The position numbers and the translations under genes were made by a program. From the NCBI GenBank assembly GCA_021824635.1, contig JAKAKD010000030.1, positions 216,214 to 280,213 on the forward strand: DNA of 64,000 nt, written 5' to 3'. This document shows positions 28,861-35,876 of the stretch, in pieces. Source of the stretch: Bacteroidota bacterium (GTDB lineage: Bacteria; Bacteroidota; Ignavibacteria; Ignavibacteriales; Melioribacteraceae). Position 1 is the first letter of the stretch. Each line of letters starts with the position of its first letter. The notes under the pieces were generated by a model. That model was not told the DNA's origin. It was given only the letters and a program-made list of their open reading frames with translations, and made no database searches.

Positions 28861-28886
28861 AGTTTTTCCTTAATTTTAATTTAGAG

Positions 28887-29330
28887 TTATAAAATGATTT
28901 CTTTTAGTTTGTCTTTTATGCTCTTACAGTTTCCAAAAGATGAATACACCTGGCAAGTACGGCAATCTCGTGAAGTACAATAATTATCTTTGTGATTAAG
29001 CATCCAGCAAGGTTTAGAATATTCACTGTAAGCGTGGCAATTTTGTCTGTCTTTTTTTGAACAACTTAAAATACCCCAGCATGGTATCAACGAAAGGATT
29101 CTACGAATCCCTTCAATTCCAATCTTATCTTCCGATATTGTTTTTCTAATGCATCTCATCCGTTCAAGATCTTTATCGGAATACAATCTTTGGTGGCTCT
29201 CTTTTTTAAAGGGAAGGATTAATCCTTCTCTTTCATACATTCTTAGGGTATGGACTGAAATATTCAGTAAGCTTGCGGCAGTGCTTATGGTATAAACCGG
29301 GTTATCGGAGACGTCTTGTGAATACATCAT
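28887..29330 (-). CDS. MerR-family regulator with Cys-rich CW...CW tail (copy 1)
   Basis: 147 residues. The N-terminal MerR helix-turn-helix is ISTAASLLNISVHTLRMYER, followed by the wing and the ERMRCIRKTISEDKIGIEGI helix. The C-terminal 60 residues hold nine cysteines in the order PCW, SC, NC, PCW, YC, DC, TC, NC plus one in MRC. This resembles the 'two-CW' cysteine module of some bacterial signalling proteins and could bind a metal, an Fe-S cluster or act as a persulfide sensor. All nine cysteines are shared with the paralogue at 35234-35674. It is the first gene of the SQR-like operon, and a 22-bp dyad lies 24 bases upstream. Confidence 0.88.
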   Translation of the reverse strand: MMYSQDVSDNPVYTISTAASLLNISVHTLRMYEREGLILPFKKESHQRLYSDKDLERMRCIRKTISEDKIGIEGIRRILSLIPCWGILSCSKKDRQNCHAYSEYSKPCWMLNHKDNYCTSRDCRTCQVYSSFGNCKSIKDKLKEIIL

Positions 29331-29353
29331 AATTATTGATCATTATTCCAATT

Positions 29354-29385
29354 GTTGATATCAGTGGGTATCAACTTTACTGCCA
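29354..29385. promoter_or_regulatory. Probable MerR operator upstream of regulator 1
   Basis: GTTGATA (29354-29360) and TATCAAC (29369-29375) form a perfect 7-bp dyad spanning 22 bases, flanked by TTTACTGCCA (29376-29385). The same half-sites, the same 22-base span and the flank ACTGCCA occur upstream of the paralogous MerR gene at 35690-35720. On the minus strand TTGGCA could be a -35 box, with the dyad between it and the -10, as usual for MerR promoters. Confidence 0.75.
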
Positions 29386-29519
29386 ATAGATAATGTTAGT
29401 TTTTTCGCAATATTTTCAGCATTGTTACTTTTTTCTTCCCATTTGTAAGAAAATGTATACAATAACTTCCAAAAAATGGGATAACGGCTATGTTGTCTTG
29501 AATAAATTTAGGTAGGTAA

Positions 29520-29553
29520 ATCCGGCGCTATATGCGGAAATCACGCGCCGGAT
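29520..29553. terminator. GC hairpin after the rhodanese gene
   Basis: ATCCGGCGC (29520-29528) pairs perfectly with GCGCCGGAT (29545-29553) around a 16-base loop. It lies 21 bases past the end of the rhodanese gene on the minus strand, separating the Psr operon from the SQR-like operon. No strong T run follows, so termination may be partial. The rest of the 243-base gap up to 29330 holds the regulator 1 operator and no gene that I see. Confidence 0.6.
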
Positions 29554-29573
29554 AGTTGAATATTGATAATAAA

Positions 29574-30242
29574 TCAGCAACCTTCTTTCTTTTTCTTTGT
29601 TGCTTTTCCGCCAACAGCCGGAGTAGAAAGTTTTGGCATTGCCGGTATTGCTGGTTTTATAGTTGACGCTGCTGATGTTGTTGTCTGTTCTGCAGTTGCC
29701 AATTGAGGTGTACCGCCAAAGTATGCGCTGATCTGTTTAACTTTTTCAAATGCTGCTGTCTGTTCCGGTGTTGCATTTAAAGCTAGCTTCGGAAATAGAA
29801 TTTGATTTTTCCATTCATTCAATCCGCCGGAAAGAATATAAACACCTTTATAATTACTGCTCCTTAGAACAAACCAAGCTTGTGCTGCAGCGATATCATC
29901 ATTGCCATAAAGAATGATTTTTTGATTTCTCATTAATCCTGAACCGAGCAAATCTTCCATCTTAATATTAACTGAAGTAGGAATGTTGTATTCGGAATAT
30001 TCTTTTTCGTTTCTCAAATCCACCAAAGTAAAATCGGATTTTTCTTTGATTAGCCAATCTGCCAGAGTCATAACCTCAATTTTGTCTTGATCTTTAACTG
30101 TTGAAAGAGCCATCTCTTTTGCGTTTACATAAATTTTATTATCGTCAGTTGGATTAGCTATGAACAGCGCGATAATTCCAAGAAGAGCAGCAACCATCGC
30201 TAATTTTTTTGATATGCTAAGTTTCATAAACCATTCTTTCAT
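29574..30242 (-). CDS. Membrane-anchored rhodanese-like protein lacking the catalytic Cys
   Basis: About 222 residues. One N-terminal membrane helix (KKLAMVAALLGIIALFI) is followed by a rhodanese domain (FTLVDLRNEKEYSEYNIPTS ... GVYILSGGLNEWK). The active-site loop, usually Y-C-x-x-G, reads ILYGNDDIAAAQAW, so the sulfur-accepting cysteine is replaced by Gly. The only cysteine is the last residue, after a basic tail (KKKKEGC). The ATG at 30242 overlaps the YeeE stop (ATGA). It lies last in the Psr operon. It may bind sulfur compounds or a partner rather than transfer sulfur. Confidence 0.82.
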   Translation of the reverse strand: MKEWFMKLSISKKLAMVAALLGIIALFIANPTDDNKIYVNAKEMALSTVKDQDKIEVMTLADWLIKEKSDFTLVDLRNEKEYSEYNIPTSVNIKMEDLLGSGLMRNQKIILYGNDDIAAAQAWFVLRSSNYKGVYILSGGLNEWKNQILFPKLALNATPEQTAAFEKVKQISAYFGGTPQLATAEQTTTSAASTIKPAIPAMPKLSTPAVGGKATKKKKEGC

Positions 30243-30841
30243 TCTACACCTCTTCCGCTTTTCTTTGCTATTTTTTTTTCTCCCCATTCAGCAGCTGCAA
30301 AAGCACCTAACGCCATTGCTACAACCAAGAAGACAACCATCCCATGAGAGATACCAAGGAATTCGGGGAGTGTTACTCTTCCCATTGGTGTCGAATTATA
30401 AAATCCTTCCAACAGCGGAAACATTTCTCCAAAGACAAATATGCCGAAGAAAATTCCTAACAAGTAAACAAAGCCATCTGTTCTTCCGGTTGACGCAGAA
30501 ACAACAGACGTACCGGGACAGTATCCGCCAATGACAAATCCCATTCCGAGCATCAAACCGCCGACTATTTGAGGAAGTATATAAGTATCTCCGACGTAAA
30601 CGAGCGAAAGATCAAGCCACCCTATCCATGCGAAATAAAATAATCCAAGCATCGCTGTTACAATTGCAGTGAACATCACTTTTAGAACTCGCATATTGTA
30701 GAAATAGAATTGCGCCGCAAGAATTCTGGCATTACCAAATCCACCACGTTCAAGTGCGAAACCAAATCCAATGCCGATAATAAATGCCACGACCAAACCA
30801 AAGTCGAAGCCGAAATAATCAAATTTGAAATAAGGCATCAT
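30239..30841 (-). CDS. YeeE/YedE-family thiosulfate/sulfur transporter half (second)
   Basis: About 200 residues with five or so membrane helices. The family motif GGYCPGTSVVSASTGRTDG carries the conserved Cys, preceded by FALERGGFGNARILAAQF at the N-terminus. YeeE/YedE (Sulf_transp) proteins conduct thiosulfate or sulfur units through cysteine relays across the inner membrane. The ATG at 30841 is chosen because it overlaps the previous stop by 4 bases (ATGA) with AAGGAG 9 bases upstream; 30847 is possible. With the previous gene it forms a split transporter, since single-chain YeeE has about twice this length. Confidence 0.87.
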   Translation of the reverse strand: MMPYFKFDYFGFDFGLVVAFIIGIGFGFALERGGFGNARILAAQFYFYNMRVLKVMFTAIVTAMLGLFYFAWIGWLDLSLVYVGDTYILPQIVGGLMLGMGFVIGGYCPGTSVVSASTGRTDGFVYLLGIFFGIFVFGEMFPLLEGFYNSTPMGRVTLPEFLGISHGMVVFLVVAMALGAFAAAEWGEKKIAKKSGRGVE

Positions 30842-31392
30842 AACCATTGTCTCCTTACGAAATATGCAGCTGCATAACCTCCTCCGAATACAGCAAACAT
30901 GAAAGCCCACCCGCCAAGACTAAGCAGCGAACCGCCTGTGAGTGCCAATCCGCTTGTGCATCCACGCGCCATCTTTGCGCCGAACCCCATAATTGTCCCG
31001 CCTACAAAAGCGTAAATCAATCTTGTCTTCACAGAAACATTGGGACCTTTTTCAGTTGTACGTTTAATTCTATGTGCCAGCGATCCGGAAATAAATCCTC
31101 CGGCAACAACACCAAGAACTTCGAACAAGAGCCAGTCTTTAAGAGGATTTGTTGTTCCATCTCCTAAATACTCTTTGTAAAAATTATTATTTGCGGCATG
31201 CTCTGGCGCAATCTTATCTACACCCACAGCAACAAGAGTTGAAACAGCTCCGGAAGCTCCGAGCCCGCGCCCCATAATTAAAAATGCTGCAAGTAAAACA
31301 ATTCCTAAACCAAAGCCGGTAACGTAAGGATTAGAGTATGGCTTCGGCTCGAAATGTTTTTCTTCATGAGATTTTTCTTTTTTGGGAATCAT
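30838..31392 (-). CDS. YeeE/YedE-family thiosulfate/sulfur transporter half (first)
   Basis: 184 residues. A charged cytoplasmic N-terminus is followed by helices from GFGLGIVLLAAFLIMGRGLG and the family motif GFGAKMARGCTSGLALTGGS with its conserved Cys. It pairs with the next gene to make a two-chain YeeE/YedE unit. It starts 51 bases after the PsrC-like gene on the same strand. In an operon with a polysulfide/thiosulfate reductase it probably imports or exports the sulfur substrate, or delivers it to the periplasmic catalytic subunit (inference). Confidence 0.87.
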   Translation of the reverse strand: MIPKKEKSHEEKHFEPKPYSNPYVTGFGLGIVLLAAFLIMGRGLGASGAVSTLVAVGVDKIAPEHAANNNFYKEYLGDGTTNPLKDWLLFEVLGVVAGGFISGSLAHRIKRTTEKGPNVSVKTRLIYAFVGGTIMGFGAKMARGCTSGLALTGGSLLSLGGWAFMFAVFGGGYAAAYFVRRQWL

Positions 31393-31443
31393 AAATTCTC
31401 CATCGTTTTAATCTTTTTGAAACTCAGTTGAATCGCTTTTCAC

Positions 31444-32391
31444 TTATTTAAAATGTGCATTGAAATAATGACTGTATTGTCCTGCTGCAACAATTATAAA
31501 TCTCAAAATCAATCCGCCAAGAATTACCATAATCGGTGCGACCGGCGTATGTTTTATTTTATGATTAACCGCCAACAGTTGAATTACTAGCGGAAGTATT
31601 AATCCCATACCTACAACAAAAACCCAGAAAGGAGCTGTGTAAGGACCGCCTAATAAAAGTTGTGCTGCTTGAATTTGAGCTTGTGAAGAAGTGGCAAGAC
31701 CAATCAACATAAGAGCAATTACAAACATTTCTACAACTATAAATCCGTTATCGGCTTTAGCAAGCAATTCTCTCTCTTGGACATTCTTTGCAATCATATG
31801 AACAAACGCTGCCGCAGTTGATAAACCCGAGATAAGAAATAGAACCCAAAGAATTGCAGTATTCCATAAAGGACGAGAACCCATTGTACTGAGTAGAACA
31901 CCTGTGTAAACACCAAGCATTCCTCCAAACAGCATATTTCCAATTCCAATGTTCTGTATTAACCGCGGTCTTGCATTGATGTAATCTGTTATCTTATTTA
32001 CCTGAGGAATGCGGTCCACAATGAATGATGGTGGAACCATCAGCATATTTGCAATTATAAGCGGATAAACCAAAATCAAAATCCAGGCACCCCAAGACAT
32101 TGGTGAGGAGATTTTGAAAGTTGTATAAAGCCGCCATACAAAAAGTTTATGTTCTAGATCTAAAAAGAGAGACCCCATTCCCAAACTCAAAAAAACAATA
32201 CTAATTAACGGGATATAGTTAGCAATGCTATCTGAGTTCTTATGTTTCTCTTTGAATAAAAAATAACCCGCAATGATCATCATCCCCGCAACCATTCCGC
32301 CAAGGAAAAGATAAACAGGAATTTCCCATCCCCATACTGTCGTGAAAGGATCAATCTGCGGATTGTGCCGTGTTGTTGTTAATTCTTGCAT
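31444..32391 (-). CDS. psrC: NrfD/PsrC-family quinone-interacting membrane subunit
   Basis: 315 residues with about eight membrane helices; GWEIPVYLFLGGMVAGMMII at the N-terminus and MSWGAWILILVYPLIIANML in the middle are NrfD/PsrC patterns. PsrC oxidises menaquinol and passes electrons to the Fe-S subunit PsrB. It follows psrB after a 100-base gap that contains an inverted repeat, so expression may be differential. The rest of the complex (PsrA, PsrB) lies directly upstream. The same subunit type serves thiosulfate, tetrathionate and other reductases. Confidence 0.88.
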   Translation of the reverse strand: MQELTTTRHNPQIDPFTTVWGWEIPVYLFLGGMVAGMMIIAGYFLFKEKHKNSDSIANYIPLISIVFLSLGMGSLFLDLEHKLFVWRLYTTFKISSPMSWGAWILILVYPLIIANMLMVPPSFIVDRIPQVNKITDYINARPRLIQNIGIGNMLFGGMLGVYTGVLLSTMGSRPLWNTAILWVLFLISGLSTAAAFVHMIAKNVQERELLAKADNGFIVVEMFVIALMLIGLATSSQAQIQAAQLLLGGPYTAPFWVFVVGMGLILPLVIQLLAVNHKIKHTPVAPIMVILGGLILRFIIVAAGQYSHYFNAHFK

Positions 32392-32410
32392 TTAAAAATC
32401 TCCTTTAATG

Positions 32411-32485
32411 GAACGCAGATTTTTATGATCGTTTATGATTTTTTAAGATCATAAGGAATCATAATCATCAAAACGATCCGCGTTC
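32411..32485. repeat. Inverted repeat of GAACGC(A/G)GAT words inside the Psr operon
   Basis: GAACGCAGAT (32411-32420) faces ATCCGCGTTC (32476-32485) with one mismatch. Between them lie ATGATC...GATCAT inner arms and repeated ATGATT/AATCAT words. It sits between psrB and psrC and may form a stabilising or attenuating mRNA structure. It is of a different word type from the other intergenic repeats in this window. Confidence 0.7.
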
Positions 32486-32491
32486 TATTCT

Positions 32492-33031
32492 TTATGTCAA
32501 ATAAAAAATTCTAGGTTGCGTCCCGGCTTCAGGAATTAATTGATGATTTTTTCTTGAAGCAATCAATCTGCTTACTTCGCTATTCGGATCGTCAAGATCG
32601 CCGAAAGACATGCAATGAGTTGGACATACAGAAACGCACGCCGGCAATTCTCCTTTTTCAACTCTGTGAATGCAGAATGTACATTTATCAGCGTAACCTT
32701 CGGGATTGATAAAACGCGCATCATAAGGACAAGCAGCAAGGCAAGCTTTACATCCGATGCACATATTATGCTCAACTAAAACAACTTTACCAACCTCGTG
32801 AACATGACTGGCTCCGGTAGGACAGCACGCAACGCACGGAGTATTATCGCAATGGTTACAGCGTTGCGACTGAATTTCCAAATTCACTGTGGGAAATTTT
32901 CCATTAACTACAGTTACAATCCAATCTCTATTATGCCCTTCGGGCACATTATTTTCTGTTTTGCACGCTACAACACAATCCATACATCCGACGCATTTTT
33001 TTGTATCTATTACCATTCCATATCTAGCCAT
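32492..33031 (-). CDS. psrB: Four-cluster ferredoxin subunit of the polysulfide/thiosulfate-type reductase
   Basis: About 179 residues with four [4Fe-4S] motifs: CVGCMDCVVACK, CNHCDNTPCVACCP, CIGCKACLAACP and CTFCIHRVEKGELPACVSVC. It is the electron-transfer subunit between the NrfD-type membrane protein and the molybdenum subunit. The ATG at 33031 is chosen over 33049 because GGAGG, located in the last codons of psrA, lies 6 bases upstream; only one base separates it from the psrA stop. Length and motif order match PsrB/PhsB/DmsB proteins. Confidence 0.93.
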   Translation of the reverse strand: MARYGMVIDTKKCVGCMDCVVACKTENNVPEGHNRDWIVTVVNGKFPTVNLEIQSQRCNHCDNTPCVACCPTGASHVHEVGKVVLVEHNMCIGCKACLAACPYDARFINPEGYADKCTFCIHRVEKGELPACVSVCPTHCMSFGDLDDPNSEVSRLIASRKNHQLIPEAGTQPRIFYLT

Positions 33032-33032
33032 G

Positions 33033-35231
33033 CTATGCCTCCATCTCAAAAGTTACAAAGTTCACATTCATAGCCGTACCTCCCATCAATGGATCGGTTT
33101 TATATTTAGTAATAAGTTGAGCATCACTTGCGCCTTTGCCGAATGCGCCTTTAAGCATTTTAGAATTGTGCCCGAAACCATGAACCATATAAACGCAATC
33201 CGGTCTGATTCTCTCGGTTATCTTAACCTTAATTTTATTGCTCACAACCCCATCTTGATTTTTCAATCGAACATGTTGAGCATTTTTCAATCCAAACCGG
33301 TTTGCTACATCTTCGTTCACCCAAATTTCATTTTCTTCCATCATATCCATCAAAATTCTATTTGATTGAGTACGGCTGAAAGAATGAACCGGCGCACGAC
33401 CGAATAATAATCTGAAATATCCCGATGGCGGTTGTTCCGGACGTTTATATTTTGGAACAGGATCGAATCCCGCTTCTGCTAGTTGCGGAGAATAAAATTC
33501 AATCTTGCCTGATGGTGTCGCAAATTCAGGAACAATTCCTTCTTCAAAATAGATTGGCGCTTTATTGCCGTGAATAATTCCTTTCTTCTTCATCTCTTCT
33601 AAACTCATTCCGATTTTCTTCAAGCGGAAATCGAGATATTCTTCAATGTCATTCCAAGGATAGTAGTTACCCAGTCCGAGTTTTTCTGCAAGTTTTTTTG
33701 CAATCCACCAATTTGGTTTTTGATCGTTTGGTGAATCAACAACAGGTTGACGAATTCCTAAGAATTGTTCTTTGAACGGAGATGAATGTAAATCATCATA
33801 ACGTTCCAAATAAATAGATTCAGGAAGAACAACATCTGCCCATCCGGCAATTTCGCTCGGAATAACATCTACAACAACCATCAAATCCAAATTTTGAATT
33901 GCCTTGATCGTCTCTTCTTCATTGGGTAATGCGTTCATTAAATTAGTTGCGTAAACAAACCAACTTTTAATCGGGTATGGTTTACCAGTGATAGTTGCAT
34001 CTCTAACTCCGGTTGTAATTTCCTCGGAAGCAAAGGGATATTTTTTATTTGGGTTGTCAACTTTTGGTTTTGCCGGCTCAGGATATGCAGGATAAGGGTA
34101 ACCTGGAATAGAAAATTTTGTTGGAAAGAAGAAACCGCCTTTGCGTCCCCAACTCCCCATTAGAGCATTTAACAACGCAATTGCGCGGGAACGCTGCGTG
34201 TCATCGCCATACCATGTTGTGTGTCTTCCGGGATGAATTAATGTTGCCGGTTTATGCTGAGACATAACCCTTGCTGTAGTTCTTATTAATTCAGGATCAA
34301 TTCCTGTTTCCGGATAAGCCCACTCAGGCGTGTACTGAGAAATCTCAGCAGCAAATTGTTCAAAACCGAAACCAAATTTTGTAACGTAATCAACATCATA
34401 AAGTTTTTCTGAAACGATCACATTCATCCATGCAAGAAGAAGCGCAGTGTCTGTTCCCGGTTTTATCGGCAAATAATATTTTGCTTTGGATGCGGCTACT
34501 GAAAATCTCGGGTCAACTACAATAATTGTAGCGTCCTTCTGAACCGCAGTGGCAAATTCTTGGACTTGTGAATTATGCATGTTCTCACCAAGATGAGAGC
34601 CAATGAGCACAAGACACTTTGAGTTTTCTATATCTGTTCTTTCAGGCGAACCGATAGCGTCGCCAAAAGTTAATTCAAATCCAACATCACGAGGACCGCG
34701 GCACTGAGCAAATGATGGAGCTGAAATGTTCTGTGTTCCAAATGCATTTAGAGTATGTTTCAAAAAATTTCCGCCAATACCATGAGCAAAAAATGCAACC
34801 GCTTCCGGTCCATATTGAGCTTTAATTTTATTCATCTTCTCAGCTATGTAATCAAATGCTTCGCCCCATGTAACTTCTTTCCACTCCTCTTTTCCGCGTT
34901 CTCTTGTTCTGATTAGCGGCGAACGCAAACGGTCGGGATCTGAATAAGCTCCAATGCCGCCTGTTCCGCGAGGACATAATCTTCCTTTGCTTAATGGATC
35001 TTCCGGATGTCCTTCTATCTTCCATAACTTACCATCTTTTAAGTACGCTATGGCTCCGCATTTCCAGAAACAGATATCGCAATAGGTAGGAATTTTTTGA
35101 ATTCCTTTTATTTTTTCTTTGTTGATTTTTTTTGCCCCCTTAATAACCGGACTGATTGCAGAAACGGCAGCCGCCGCACCGACTGTAAACCCGGAAATTT
35201 TCAGGAATTTTCTTCTTGAGATAGAATTCAT
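33033..35231 (-). CDS. psrA: Molybdopterin oxidoreductase, polysulfide/thiosulfate reductase-type catalytic subunit
   Basis: 732 residues. The twin-arginine signal SRRKFLKISGF shows export in folded form. The [4Fe-4S] motif uses Cys51, Cys54, Cys58 and Cys86, followed by a probable Mo-ligand Cys177 in PSFAQCRGP. Mo-bisMGD domain motifs include LLNALMGSWGRKGG and ATPSGKIEFYSPQL. Family members reduce polysulfide, thiosulfate or tetrathionate in the periplasm; sequence alone does not choose among them. It follows the MerR gene by 2 bases and is followed by psrB, psrC and the YeeE genes. MobA upstream would supply the guanylylated cofactor. Confidence 0.9.
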   Translation of the reverse strand: MNSISRRKFLKISGFTVGAAAAVSAISPVIKGAKKINKEKIKGIQKIPTYCDICFWKCGAIAYLKDGKLWKIEGHPEDPLSKGRLCPRGTGGIGAYSDPDRLRSPLIRTRERGKEEWKEVTWGEAFDYIAEKMNKIKAQYGPEAVAFFAHGIGGNFLKHTLNAFGTQNISAPSFAQCRGPRDVGFELTFGDAIGSPERTDIENSKCLVLIGSHLGENMHNSQVQEFATAVQKDATIIVVDPRFSVAASKAKYYLPIKPGTDTALLLAWMNVIVSEKLYDVDYVTKFGFGFEQFAAEISQYTPEWAYPETGIDPELIRTTARVMSQHKPATLIHPGRHTTWYGDDTQRSRAIALLNALMGSWGRKGGFFFPTKFSIPGYPYPAYPEPAKPKVDNPNKKYPFASEEITTGVRDATITGKPYPIKSWFVYATNLMNALPNEEETIKAIQNLDLMVVVDVIPSEIAGWADVVLPESIYLERYDDLHSSPFKEQFLGIRQPVVDSPNDQKPNWWIAKKLAEKLGLGNYYPWNDIEEYLDFRLKKIGMSLEEMKKKGIIHGNKAPIYFEEGIVPEFATPSGKIEFYSPQLAEAGFDPVPKYKRPEQPPSGYFRLLFGRAPVHSFSRTQSNRILMDMMEENEIWVNEDVANRFGLKNAQHVRLKNQDGVVSNKIKVKITERIRPDCVYMVHGFGHNSKMLKGAFGKGASDAQLITKYKTDPLMGGTAMNVNFVTFEMEA

Positions 35232-35233
35232 CT

Positions 35234-35674
35234 TTACCTCGAAATAGATTTTATTAATTCTTTAATCATACAACACTCAGAATACTTTGAATAAACTTCA
35301 CATGATCTGCAATCTCTTTCTTTGCAAACATTTTTATGATCGTAAGTCCAACACGGATTATGTTCGCCATTAAATGCACCACAATTTTTGCGTTCTTCTT
35401 CAGAACACTTTACAATATCCCAGCATGGAATAAGCGAATAAATTGCTTTTATACCATTGATGCTGATCTTAGACTCGTTTATTGCATTACGAATACACTG
35501 GATCCGTTCAATATCAGCTTTAGAAAAAAGTCTTTGATTGGATTTTTTTTTATAAGGAATGAAGAGCCCTTCACGCTCGTACATTCTTAATGTGTGAACC
35601 GAAATTTTGAGCAGTTGGGCAGCAGCGCTTATTGTAAAGATTGGTTCATTCTGCGCAACATTTATCTCGTTCAT
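35234..35674 (-). CDS. MerR-family regulator with Cys-rich CW...CW tail (copy 2)
   Basis: 146 residues, a paralogue of the regulator at 28887-29330. The HTH is ISAAAQLLKISVHTLRMYER. The Cys-rich tail keeps the same nine positions (IQC, PCW, KC, NC, PCW, VC, DC, SC, EC) and adds one more. The ATG at 35674 is chosen; the frame stays open to a TTG at 35710, but that stretch is the operator palindrome. It is the first gene of the psrABC-yeeE-rhodanese operon, 2 bases before psrA. The likely ligand is a sulfur or redox signal (inference). Confidence 0.88.
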   Translation of the reverse strand: MNEINVAQNEPIFTISAAAQLLKISVHTLRMYEREGLFIPYKKKSNQRLFSKADIERIQCIRNAINESKISINGIKAIYSLIPCWDIVKCSEEERKNCGAFNGEHNPCWTYDHKNVCKERDCRSCEVYSKYSECCMIKELIKSISR

Positions 35675-35685
35675 ATTAGCCGTTT

Positions 35686-35720
35686 TATAGTTGATATTTA
35701 TAAATATCAACTATACTGCC
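35686..35720. promoter_or_regulatory. 30-bp perfect palindrome, probable MerR operator for the Psr operon
   Basis: Positions 35686-35715 form a perfect 30-bp palindrome (half TATAGTTGATATTTA). It contains GTTGATA...TATCAAC spanning 22 bases (35690-35711), the same spacing as the site at 29354-29375, and is followed by the shared flank ACTGCCA (35715 onward on the plus strand). It ends 12 bases before the regulator's ATG. On the minus strand CTGGCA with a 16-base spacer to TAAATA could be the promoter. Confidence 0.8.
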
Positions 35721-35876
35721 AGCTATAAAACTAATTTTTTGTTTGATTTTACTAGAAAATCGTAGAATAAATTTTCGTAATTAAGAAATTTGTAAAAAGC
35801 TTTCTTGAATTTGGAAATAAGAAGAGTTTTAGTCCTGGACCTTTTGCTCAAAATGGAGTTAATGTCTGCAAGGATT

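Noticed and set aside
35675..35710. Longer start (TTG at 35710) for the second MerR regulator
   Set aside because: It would place coding sequence through the operator palindrome; the paralogue aligns from the ATG at 35674.
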